Assembly: GCA_002435705.1 (NCBI GenBank)
Contig: DIVA01000024.1
Span: 1-7,243 of the forward strand
Reading direction: 5' to 3'
Length of the DNA: 7,243 nt
Origin: Bacteriovoracaceae bacterium UBA6144
GTDB taxonomy: Bacteria > Bdellovibrionota > Bacteriovoracia > Bacteriovoracales > Bacteriovoracaceae
Under the pieces are notes generated by a model. That model saw only the letters and a program-made list of their open reading frames with translations. It ran no database searches and had not been told where the DNA came from. Both the position numbers and the translations under genes were made by a program. Position 1 is the stretch's first letter. Each line of letters starts with the position of its first letter. Positions 1-5,078 of the stretch are shown in pieces.

Positions 1-581
1 AGCTCATGGGCTTTTTCAAGGCCCAAGCCTTCGAGATAATCTTGGTAATTGCGATGAGTGCGCTGATAGCTTTTCAGCACCACATAGTTACTATGTGTTT
101 CATTAAAGACTTCAGGCCAGTCGGGTTTGAGAGTCGGATAACTTTCCGGTAGATGGAGTTCGACTTTGACCACATCTTGACGTGCATTCACTTCTTTGAG
201 CAGCTCCACCAGCTTTTCTTTTCCACTGCGCAGATAGCGCGGATCAAACAGGGCCGCACCGTCTTGGCCTTGGTCAATTTTCCAAATGGCTTCTTTCCAT
301 AAGTTTTTATTTTTATCAAACATACTGGTGATCATCTTCCACCAAGGAAGATAGTTATCAGCATGAACTTTTTTAAGCATAACCTGAGCAATCCCAATCG
401 GAGAGTTCTGTGTCGGTCCAAAAAAAAGCCAGTAATTAAAAGTAATGTCTGCGGGCGTTTTTTCTTCCCGCTCCACCCAGGCCTTGAAATTTTGAGAATA
501 CTCCTGCATCAGCACTTCCAAGGCCGGTACAAATTCGGGATCGATCTCTTTGAGAGAATGAAATCTCTGAGTGATAAGCAT
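1..581 (-). CDS. Hypothetical protein, C-terminus cut by left window edge
   Basis: The minus-strand frame stays open from ATG at 581 to the window edge (193 codons plus 2 bases), so the C-terminus is missing. The start is constrained: an in-frame TAA lies one codon upstream of the ATG. No strong Shine-Dalgarno box is visible. The protein begins MLITQRFHSLKEIDPEFVPA and is rich in Trp, Tyr and charged residues, with no signal peptide or membrane segment. The stretch FNYWLFFGPTQNSPIGIAQV (about residues 48-67) looks like paired beta strands ending in a 'piGiaq' turn, as in GNAT or FemAB-type acyltransferase folds, but this is a weak resemblance and no cofactor motif can be confirmed. It starts 36 bases after the zinc-ribbon gene and is probably the last visible gene of the lipoprotein operon. 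It contains an 8-base homopolymer (420-427). I do not recognise the family. Confidence 0.75.
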   Translation of the reverse strand, partial: MLITQRFHSLKEIDPEFVPALEVLMQEYSQNFKAWVEREEKTPADITFNYWLFFGPTQNSPIGIAQVMLKKVHADNYLPWWKMITSMFDKNKNLWKEAIWKIDQGQDGAALFDPRYLRSGKEKLVELLKEVNARQDVVKVELHLPESYPTLKPDWPEVFNETHSNYVVLKSYQRTHRNYQDYLEGLGLEKAHE

Positions 582-617
582 ATCTTATTGAACACTGTGA
601 AGAGGGATTCGACAAGT

Positions 618-944
618 CTAGGCTGAGCGAGCGCAATAAGGACAGAATTTCCAGAATTGCTGATCCCAATCTTGTCCGCAGGCACAGTGGTGCATTTGAG
701 AGAGCTGATCGAGATCAGTCCCGGCCACAAAGAGCTGTGGCTTCATGGCCTTCAGTGTAAGTGAATTGGCCACAAAGCCTCCAGGGATAAGCGGGTCTGG
801 CTTAAATTTTGCGGGAGAAATACTTTCATCCACGCGAAATTGGACCTGCACATCTTCCGGTTGGTCCATTGTCCACAAAGGCTGTTGTGCGAGTTTTTGC
901 TCTCGCTGGAGTTGTTCAAGGATTTTTTGTTGTAGGTCGCTCAT
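618..944 (-). CDS. Small protein with C-terminal zinc ribbon
   Basis: This is a 108-residue protein starting at ATG 944. The first 20 residues form a Gln/Lys/Leu-rich helix, followed by a Pro-containing middle region. The last 25 residues carry a compact zinc-ribbon-like cysteine set: HHCACG (C87, C89) and, 11 residues on, CPYC (C101, C104), with His85 and His86 as possible alternative ligands. There is no signal peptide, so it is probably cytoplasmic. The start lies 29 bases inside the HEAT-like gene, suggesting translational coupling and joint expression. The zinc ribbon probably mediates binding to protein or nucleic acid; no enzymatic motif is seen. The family is not recognised and the function is unknown. 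Confidence 0.8.
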   Translation of the reverse strand: MSDLQQKILEQLQREQKLAQQPLWTMDQPEDVQVQFRVDESISPAKFKPDPLIPGGFVANSLTLKAMKPQLFVAGTDLDQLSQMHHCACGQDWDQQFWKFCPYCARSA

Positions 945-1461
945 GGGGTTGCCATTTCCGTTGAATAAAAGTGATGAGCTCTAAAACCACTCGCCACTCT
1001 GCTTTCACCAGCTGCCAGAATCTTGGTTTTATTTTATCCAAATCTGATCGAAACACAATGGACTGTGTGCCACATTGATCCACGAGCCTCAGGGTCCATT
1101 CTCGCACTTCTGCACGTGGGTGGTAGAGTTTGCTCCGCAGGGCCTCAAGAAATTCATGACTCAAACGTTCGCCGGCCTTAAAAGATCCCTCCACCACATG
1201 CAATCGAGCGGCATTGAGCAGAAGAATGGTGTCTTTCATGCCTAACTCAGTTTTAAGCAATTGTGTCAGAGTTGGGGCCAGAATCGTTTCACTATGACTG
1301 GAGTGAGTTGCGATGAGAATCGCCTGAGAGACGATCGCAGGATCCTGGGACTGCAGGTCAGTGATTAATTTTTTGAGAGTCGAAGTCTCGAGTCTCTGCA
1401 GGGCCCTTGAGCCTCGAGCAATATCATCTCTGATTTTTTGAGCGAGGCTAGCGAGTTCCAT
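916..1461 (-). CDS. All-helical, HEAT-like hypothetical protein
   Basis: This is a 181-residue protein starting MELASLAQKIRDD at ATG 1461. This ATG shares its A with the TAA of the lipoprotein gene (TAATG), a classic coupling arrangement. A longer frame from a TTG at 1485 exists but is less likely. The sequence is rich in Leu, Ala, Arg and Lys and appears almost wholly helical. Segments such as HPRAEVREWTLRLVDQCG (about residues 115-132) have the helix-turn-helix spacing of HEAT/armadillo-like repeats, so a scaffold role in protein-protein contact is the best guess. No signal peptide or transmembrane segment is seen. It overlaps the downstream zinc-ribbon gene by 29 bases, so the two proteins may work together. 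The HEAT assignment rests on composition and spacing only. Confidence 0.8.
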   Translation of the reverse strand: MELASLAQKIRDDIARGSRALQRLETSTLKKLITDLQSQDPAIVSQAILIATHSSHSETILAPTLTQLLKTELGMKDTILLLNAARLHVVEGSFKAGERLSHEFLEALRSKLYHPRAEVREWTLRLVDQCGTQSIVFRSDLDKIKPRFWQLVKAEWRVVLELITFIQRKWQPHERPTTKNP

Positions 1462-2315
1462 TACTTCAAGCGACGACCGATACAACGGACTAACTGTTGC
1501 TGGTCTCGATCAACTTTCGAGATCACTCCCGTTTGCACATTTACACTGAGGGCCTGTTCACGGTTTTGACTGCTCACTGTGGCGGTCCATACTTGTTGAT
1601 TGGTGCGCGGAAGAACAAAACGAGAACCGTTCACATCAGCTTGCAAATAATCTCCGCGAGTCGGCAGTCTCCATGAGACGTCGCTGGGTGAAATTCCAAT
1701 CACCGTCGCACTCTCACAACGTGATACATTGCCTAGGTCGTTACAATCAATCCCGTTTTGAATAAGTGCCGATTCTTTATTTCCTGAAGCTTGGCACCAG
1801 TTGGCGAGGATATTCGTTCCATTATTAGTGGTCAGGATATCACTCCAGACGAGTCCCGTTTTTTCATCCAGCCAGATTTCGCGGCCAATAGAGCTTCGAG
1901 TGAACAGCTTCCAAACTCCTTCACCAGAGTTTCCGTTGGCGGTCCCTTTCCATTCACTATGAGCGGGATTTTTATCCGCGCAGTCTCTGAGTCTTTGTGC
2001 AGTTGTGAGTCCAGCTGCTGTGCCACATTCGACAAGGGGGCGAGTTTGAAGAGTCACGGAATTTGAAGAGATCCCATCATCTGATTCTTCCAGACGGGGG
2101 ATGTTATCGTAGCCTACGGGAAGGCTGTCGGCTTTGCTCGCTTCTTCGGCTGTGGTCAGGATGGCCGTGCCTTTGATGCGATGAAGTTGTGAGAGGATGA
2201 CCTTTCCAGAATCCTCTGCGGCTTCTTGGGAGCGGTTAGGAAGGCTGCGAGTTTTTTTCGTTTCATTACAAGAAACAAGCAGAAAACTCATCATCAGAAA
2301 TGGCATAAACTTCAT
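1461..2315 (-). CDS. Lipoprotein with DUF1566/Lcl_C-type domain
   Basis: This is a 284-residue protein. The start is ATG 2315 rather than ATG 2336 because GGAG lies six bases ahead of it. The N-terminus MKFMPFLMMSFLLVSC ends in a lipobox (LVSC), so Cys16 should be lipidated. The next residue is Asn, not Asp, which fits sorting to the outer membrane in a diderm. A low-complexity linker follows. The C-terminal half has the pattern of DUF1566/Lcl_C proteins: a 'TGLVW' strand (about 153-157), WRLPTRGDY (215-223), WTAT (243-246) and a closing VRCIGR (276-281). Besides Cys16 there are six cysteines (87, 112, 174, 191, 200, 278), which could form disulfides outside the cytoplasm. Members of this family are surface or periplasmic proteins of mostly unknown role. 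It is the first gene of the left operon and is divergent from queE. Confidence 0.85.
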   Translation of the reverse strand: MKFMPFLMMSFLLVSCNETKKTRSLPNRSQEAAEDSGKVILSQLHRIKGTAILTTAEEASKADSLPVGYDNIPRLEESDDGISSNSVTLQTRPLVECGTAAGLTTAQRLRDCADKNPAHSEWKGTANGNSGEGVWKLFTRSSIGREIWLDEKTGLVWSDILTTNNGTNILANWCQASGNKESALIQNGIDCNDLGNVSRCESATVIGISPSDVSWRLPTRGDYLQADVNGSRFVLPRTNQQVWTATVSSQNREQALSVNVQTGVISKVDRDQQQLVRCIGRRLK

Positions 2316-2321
2316 AAAAAA

Positions 2322-2325
2322 CTCC
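2322..2325 (-). promoter_or_regulatory. Shine-Dalgarno box fixing the lipoprotein start
   Basis: On the minus strand GGAG is followed by six T residues and then ATG at 2315. The upstream ATGs at 2336 and 2327 have no comparable box, and starting there would add polar residues ahead of the signal peptide. This supports MKFMPF as the true N-terminus. Confidence 0.7.
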
Positions 2326-2357
2326 ATACTTTTCATTAGTTTAGTATGGTTTTTGGT

Positions 2358-2371
2358 GGTCTTGCCAGACC
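2358..2371. promoter_or_regulatory. Short inverted repeat beside the -10 box
   Basis: GGTCT and AGACC form a perfect 5-bp inverted repeat around a TGCC loop, ending two bases before the TATAAT. It could be half of an operator, but a 5-bp dyad is also expected by chance. Confidence 0.2.
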
Positions 2372-2372
2372 C

Positions 2373-2378
2373 TATAAT
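2373..2378 (+). promoter_or_regulatory. Candidate -10 box for queE
   Basis: A perfect TATAAT lies 64 bases upstream of the queE ATG. No good -35 box is found at 16-18 bases spacing (the region is T/G-rich, TTTTTG), so it is either a weak or an activator-dependent promoter. Transcription would start near 2385 and leave a leader of about 58 bases. Confidence 0.35.
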
Positions 2379-2403
2379 AATTTCAGGATTAAGGGCTCCT
2401 CAA
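2374..2403 (-). promoter_or_regulatory. Candidate sigma70-type promoter of lipoprotein operon
   Basis: On the minus strand TTGAGG (2403-2398; four of six bases match TTGACA) is followed after 18 bases by TATTAT (2379-2374; five of six match TATAAT). It lies about 60 bases upstream of the lipoprotein ATG. The -10 box coincides with the plus-strand TATAAT, so the two divergent promoters would compete for the same DNA. This is motif matching only. Confidence 0.4.
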
Positions 2404-2462
2404 TGACACAAAGCTCTGGTAAACGTATGAATAAACGAAGCTATGACAAAACTACTGATTAA
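2403..2462 (+). promoter_or_regulatory. Possible leader ORF overlapping the queE start
   Basis: An ATG at 2403 opens a 19-codon frame (MTQSSGKRMNKRSYDKTTD) ending with TAA at 2460-2462, 20 bases inside queE and out of frame with it. AAGGG lies seven bases before this ATG, a better ribosome-binding site than queE itself has. Translation of it could tune re-initiation at queE. The peptide is basic and resembles nothing I know; it may be fortuitous. Confidence 0.25.
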
Positions 2463-3156
2463 CACCATTTATCGAGCAACTGAAGGCGAGGGCATCCATG
2501 TGGGGGCCCCACAGGTTTTTATTCGCTTTCAAGGCTGTGCGATTGGCTGCCTCAACTGCGATTCAAAAGAGACCTGGGAGTTCAAGCAAGACTCGGCCAT
2601 GGAACTCACCGATGTCGTCGCAAAAGTCATGGAGCTTTCTCAGGAAGGCCGCTGGCCGCTCAGACGAGTGTCTATCACAGGTGGTGATCCGCTTCATCCA
2701 CAGCACACCGCTGGTCTGATGGAGCTGATTATTGAGCTGAAGCTCTTAGGTTTTTGGATCAACCTCGAAGCTGCAGGATCGCGCATCGTGGATGATGTTT
2801 TCAAAGCCGCTGACTACATCAGTTTTGATTTTAAAACACCTTCCACAGGTGTTCGTACCAGTCTTGATCTCTTGGTTCGCTTCATCCGTGACTACGGCCA
2901 CAAGGGCCAAGTCAAAGCGGTGATCGCTGACAATGCCGACTTTGGTGCAGCCTTTGAAGCACGTGGGCAGGTGGATGAAAAAATTGGTCCCAACAATATG
3001 ACTTGGGTTCTCACTCCCTGCTTTAACCCAGGCGAGAAGGCTCCCATCAAGCGTTTCCAAGAAGTCACCAAACTCAATGAAGACTGGGGCGCGCCTTTCA
3101 GAGTGATCGGTCAGCAGCACAAGTGGATGTACGGGCCTGATGCTAAGAATGTTTAG
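2443..3156 (+). CDS. queE: 7-carboxy-7-deazaguanine synthase (radical SAM)
   Basis: This 237-residue radical SAM enzyme converts 6-carboxy-5,6,7,8-tetrahydropterin to 7-carboxy-7-deazaguanine, the step before QueC in the preQ0/queuosine pathway; it acts in the cytoplasm. The N-terminal IYRATEGEG...GAPQVFIRFQGC is typical of QueE. The [4Fe-4S] ligands are C32, C36 and C39 (CxxxCxxC, here CAIGCLNC), followed by the family Asp40 and a Trp. TGGDPL (79-84) occupies the SAM-binding GGE motif position, with Asp in place of Glu. FDFKTPSTG (128-136) and the C-terminal QQHKWMYG also fit the family. Length is normal. The start is fixed because an in-frame TGA lies at 2428-2430 with no other start codon after it; its ribosome-binding site is weak. 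No queC, queD or queF is present nearby. It is convergent with the ORF6N relic and divergent from the lipoprotein operon. Confidence 0.92.
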   Translation: MTKLLINTIYRATEGEGIHVGAPQVFIRFQGCAIGCLNCDSKETWEFKQDSAMELTDVVAKVMELSQEGRWPLRRVSITGGDPLHPQHTAGLMELIIELKLLGFWINLEAAGSRIVDDVFKAADYISFDFKTPSTGVRTSLDLLVRFIRDYGHKGQVKAVIADNADFGAAFEARGQVDEKIGPNNMTWVLTPCFNPGEKAPIKRFQEVTKLNEDWGAPFRVIGQQHKWMYGPDAKNV

Positions 3157-3160
3157 GCGC
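3149..3160 (+). repeat. 12-base direct repeat, left copy
   Basis: ATGTTTAGGCGC spans the last codons and stop of queE (the TAG is part of it). An identical copy lies at 3640-3651, and the two bracket the ORF6N relic. Flanking bases on either side differ between copies. Confidence 0.55.
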
Positions 3161-3179
3161 TTAAGGTGCCAGCCTCCTT

Positions 3180-3617
3180 TTATTTCTTGAGTCCTATCTT
3201 TTTTCGATGTGATGATAATGGGATCGGGTCAGCTGGATTCACTTGATCTAGTTTTTCAAAAACAATTTTAAAAAGTTTATGAGTTGTCTGCATCCCAGTT
3301 TCGAGATCTGTGAGGCGTTGGTCTGTGTCGGATTCGTCCTTAAATTTACTTCTAAGTTTCGTGAACGTTCTCATAATCAAAATATTGACTTGCATGGCTT
3401 GCTTACTTCTCAGAACACTTGAAAGCATGACTACACCATTCTCGGTAAAAAGAGAGGGAGTATGTTTATGAACAGGAATCTGAGTACTTAGGCTTTCTAA
3501 GGTCACAATTTGTGACCTTAGATCAGCTAACTCACTAATGCTAGGTTGAATGAGGAAGTCCCCAGGGAATCTTTAAATGTTACGTTTTACAGCTTGATTG
3601 AGAACCTTGAAAGTTTC
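3180..3617 (-). pseudogene. Degraded ORF6N-domain protein gene
   Basis: Read on the minus strand from 3617, the frame gives ETFKVLNQAVKRNI, then an in-frame TAA (3575-3573), then RFPGDFLIQPS...LADLRSQIVT...LFTENGVVMLSSVLRSKQAM, QVNILIMRTFTKLRSKF and a C-terminus ending HRKKIGLKK. This follows the ORF6N family order closely: VETKVLNQAVKRN, ERFPxDF, LRSQIVTS, FTEQGVAMLSSVL, AIQVNIxIMRAF, and a closing KIGF-like tail. The stop sits where the family normally has Glu before RFP, so a GAA-to-TAA change explains it. The first 30 or so residues of the domain are missing where the DUF423 gene begins to overlap. Insertions or losses around 3523-3541 have also shortened the segment between RFP and LRSQ. 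ORF6N proteins are DNA-binding proteins common in phages and mobile DNA, so this is probably a horizontally acquired gene in decay. A GTG at 3506 could start a 108-residue remnant, but it lacks half the domain. Confidence 0.8.
3496..3522. repeat. Perfect 27-base palindrome in ORF6N relic
   Basis: The left arm TCTAAGGTCACAA (3496-3508) and right arm TTGTGACCTTAGA (3510-3522) are exact reverse complements around a single central T (3509). On the minus strand the arms are the codons of L-R-S-Q-I-V-T-L, the most conserved motif of the ORF6N domain. It is too symmetrical to be incidental and has the size of an operator for a dimeric regulator, though the symmetry may partly follow from the conserved amino acids. 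Confidence 0.75.
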
Positions 3618-3633
3618 GGAATCAAAACAGATT

Positions 3634-4041
3634 TCAGGTATGTTTAGGCGCGCGGAAAACTTCCATGGCAAAGAGAATCCAACCAACAAGCATTAACACT
3701 CCTCCCACTGGAACGATCATGGCAAATGTTTTGATGCCGCTCAAGACGTAGAGGATGCAGTTAAAACTAAAAAGACTCACTCCGATGGTGATGAATCGAC
3801 GACTCCAGACTAATGGCAGCTCTGTGATCTGCACGATGATCCCCATGGCAAGCAGAGAGAGACCATGGAGCAGAAGATATTTTACTCCTGTCTCCCACGT
3901 CTCAAGCAGTTTGGGTTCAACCATCGCTTTCAGTGCGTGAGCGCCGAAGGCCCCAAAGAGCACACCCAAAAACATGAAAGATCCACCGATCATAAGAGTG
4001 AGGCTTGCGGATTTTTTTATTTTAAGAGTTGAGGGCTGCAT
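3634..4041 (-). CDS. DUF423 family inner-membrane protein
   Basis: This is a 135-residue membrane protein. ATG 4041 is chosen because AAGGTGA lies five bases upstream; the longer frame starts with a TTG at 4086 deep in the thioesterase gene. After a short basic N-terminus there are four hydrophobic segments (about 14-34, 52-71, 82-101 and 105-126). The family hallmark FGAFGAHALK (29-38) follows the first segment's core, and WETGVKYLLLHGLSLLAMG (49-67) matches the conserved second helix. Length is normal for DUF423 (E. coli YgdD is a member). The function of the family is unknown. It overlaps the thioesterase gene by 20 bases and probably shares its transcript. Its 3' end overlaps the upstream margin of the ORF6N relic and one copy of the 12-base repeat. 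Confidence 0.9.
   Translation of the reverse strand: MQPSTLKIKKSASLTLMIGGSFMFLGVLFGAFGAHALKAMVEPKLLETWETGVKYLLLHGLSLLAMGIIVQITELPLVWSRRFITIGVSLFSFNCILYVLSGIKTFAMIVPVGGVLMLVGWILFAMEVFRAPKHT
3640..3651 (+). repeat. 12-base direct repeat, right copy
   Basis: ATGTTTAGGCGC is identical to 3149-3160. Here it falls in the last codons of the DUF423 gene on the opposite strand (encoding the RAPKH region). The 5' end of the ORF6N relic breaks off about 20 bases from it. Confidence 0.55.
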
Positions 4042-4474
4042 AGAAATCACCTTTCTTCTCGAGCGGGTAAGTATTAAACGTGCCAAGGCCCTTGGCTATC
4101 AGTTCGCCGGTGGAGAGTTTTATATCACCACTCGCGATAATGAGGGACTTCCCTTTGTAATCAATCTGACCAGTTCCAACGAGTTTATCGCCGAGACGAG
4201 CGGGGCGAATGAAGTTGAGTTTAAACTCTACGGTCGAAGTGAGGTTGCCTTCCGTCAGCGCGAGAGAGAGAGCCGATAACCCAAGCACACAGTCCATGAA
4301 AGCTGCGATGGTCGCACCATGGGCGATGCCAGGGGAGCTTAAGTGCTTTTCTTGCACAGTGAGTTCATAGGTAATGGAACCGGGGGAGTGGATGGTGAAG
4401 TGCAGGCCATGGTCACGGTCGAAGTGATTCATGGCCTTGAAGTGATGTTCGAACTTTTTAAGTAGATCCTGCAT
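4022..4474 (-). CDS. PaaI-like hotdog-fold acyl-CoA thioesterase
   Basis: This is a 150-residue protein of the usual single-hotdog size. The central motif SSPGIAHGATIAAFMD (46-61) matches the PaaI/YbgC-like 'G.vHGG...ll.D' helix, with Asp61 in the position of the catalytic acid and HGA replacing the common HGG. VEFKLNFIRPARLGDKLVGT (82-101) is the typical second half of the hotdog strand pattern, with the 'NFlrPar.Gd' signature. It would hydrolyse an acyl-CoA or related thioester in the cytoplasm; the substrate cannot be deduced. The start at ATG 4474 is four bases after the stop of the secreted-protein gene and lacks a strong ribosome-binding site, so it probably relies on re-initiation. The DUF423 gene overlaps its 3' end by 20 bases. 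A short GA/TC run (4262-4272) lies inside the gene. Confidence 0.88.
   Translation of the reverse strand: MQDLLKKFEHHFKAMNHFDRDHGLHFTIHSPGSITYELTVQEKHLSSPGIAHGATIAAFMDCVLGLSALSLALTEGNLTSTVEFKLNFIRPARLGDKLVGTGQIDYKGKSLIIASGDIKLSTGELIAKGLGTFNTYPLEKKGDFYAALNS
4047..4053 (-). promoter_or_regulatory. Shine-Dalgarno box fixing the DUF423 start
   Basis: On the minus strand AAGGTGA is followed by TTTCT and ATG at 4041. It lies inside the last codons of the thioesterase gene, which argues for coupled translation and against the upstream TTG start. Confidence 0.65.
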
Positions 4475-4478
4475 GGAT

Positions 4479-4979
4479 CTATTTTAACCACACTTTCTTG
4501 TCACAGAACTCTAAATCGCCATCAAAAGTGTGGGTCATGAGTTTATAACCCGATCTTGTTTTCAAAAATATCACGTACTGACCGTTTCCGCCGCCGACTC
4601 CGATATTAAAGCGCGCAAATGTCTGAGCAGAATGCTTGTATTTGATGGTTTCAAGGGTAAGGTCATCAAAGCTGATTTCACCATCATAAGAGATGTACTC
4701 CATGACTGCTGCTAAGAGCTTCGGGCCCATCGGCGCAAGTCTTTGAAGGATTTCAGCTTGAGTCATTTGATAGTCAGGCTCAAAATATTTTATCAGAGTG
4801 TCCGTCACTGAGAATTTCTTGTCCTCATAGTCCTCGTGCAGGGAGCATCCGCCAATATAGGATGTCGATCCATCTGAATTTTGGCTATAAGCTTGTTCAT
4901 AGCTCTCTGTACGAGACATGTCTTGAGCGAAGGCTTGTGAGGCTAGAAAAAGGCTGAAGGATAGAATTACAAAACGCAT
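4479..4979 (-). CDS. Small exported protein of unknown function
   Basis: This is a 166-residue protein with a clear Sec signal peptide (MRFVILSFSLFLASQAFA, predicted cleavage before Gln19-Asp20). GGAG lies six bases before ATG 4979, which supports the start. The mature part is acidic and aromatic, with two cysteines (C45 in GGCSLHEDYED and C159 near the end) that may form a disulfide. A Gly-rich turn IGVGGGNGQYVIFLKTRSGY (126-145) suggests a beta-rich C-terminal half. It would reside in the periplasm or be secreted. It is followed after four bases by the thioesterase gene, so the two are probably co-transcribed; no functional link is evident. The family is not recognised. Confidence 0.85.
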   Translation of the reverse strand: MRFVILSFSLFLASQAFAQDMSRTESYEQAYSQNSDGSTSYIGGCSLHEDYEDKKFSVTDTLIKYFEPDYQMTQAEILQRLAPMGPKLLAAVMEYISYDGEISFDDLTLETIKYKHSAQTFARFNIGVGGGNGQYVIFLKTRSGYKLMTHTFDGDLEFCDKKVWLK

Positions 4980-5009
4980 GAAGAGCTCCGGTGGGGGTGA
5001 TGTGTTATC

Positions 5010-5015
5010 TATATA
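5010..5015 (-). promoter_or_regulatory. Candidate -10 box for the 4979 gene
   Basis: The minus strand reads TATATA here, about 30 bases ahead of the ATG at 4979. The -35 region at 17 bases spacing (TAAATA) matches poorly and falls inside the 10-bp inverted repeat at 5026-5059, so regulator binding at the repeat could act directly on this promoter. Confidence 0.3.
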
Positions 5016-5025
5016 ATGAATGAGT

Positions 5026-5059
5026 TGGCATGTATTTATTAATAATTAGATACATGCCA
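5026..5059. repeat. 10-bp inverted repeat between exported-protein genes
   Basis: TGGCATGTAT (5026-5035) and ATACATGCCA (5050-5059) are exact reverse complements around a 14-base A/T-only-but-one loop that itself contains the palindrome TTATTAATAA. No T-run follows on the minus strand, so it is not a canonical terminator for the gene ending at 5079. It may be an operator or upstream element of the 4979 gene, or a 3'-end hairpin of the preceding transcript. Confidence 0.6.
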
Positions 5060-5078
5060 TCAATCCATTTTTCGACTC

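Noticed and set aside
420..427. Eight-base homopolymer as a programmed frameshift site
   Set aside because: The frame is continuous across it in the hypothetical gene, and no alternative frame or pairing structure supports frameshifting.
363..626. Plus-strand frame of 87 codons
   Set aside because: It lies antisense to the partial gene at 1-581, whose frame is longer, open to the edge and protein-like; the plus-strand product has no domain character.
745..2066. Plus-strand frames at 745-984 and 1791-2066
   Set aside because: They are antisense to the zinc-ribbon and lipoprotein genes, which have recognisable motifs and coupled starts.
2337..2442. preQ1 riboswitch upstream of queE
   Set aside because: I looked for the short preQ1 aptamer layout (a G/C stem with an A-rich 3' tail pairing back) and saw no matching stem or A-rich tail; only a 5-bp dyad is present.
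2746..3120. Minus-strand frame of 124 codons inside queE
   Set aside because: It is the shadow of the well-supported QueE frame and has no motif of its own.
3157..3180. Terminator after queE
   Set aside because: AAGG and CCTT can pair around a mismatched core with only four following T residues at most; too weak to call.
3180..3506. Intact 108-residue gene starting at GTG 3506
   Set aside because: Recognisable ORF6N sequence continues upstream in the same frame past 3506 and through a stop codon, so this is the tail of a broken gene.
4262..4272. GA dinucleotide run as a phase-variation tract
   Set aside because: Only about five units, inside the thioesterase gene with an intact frame; too short to support a contingency locus.
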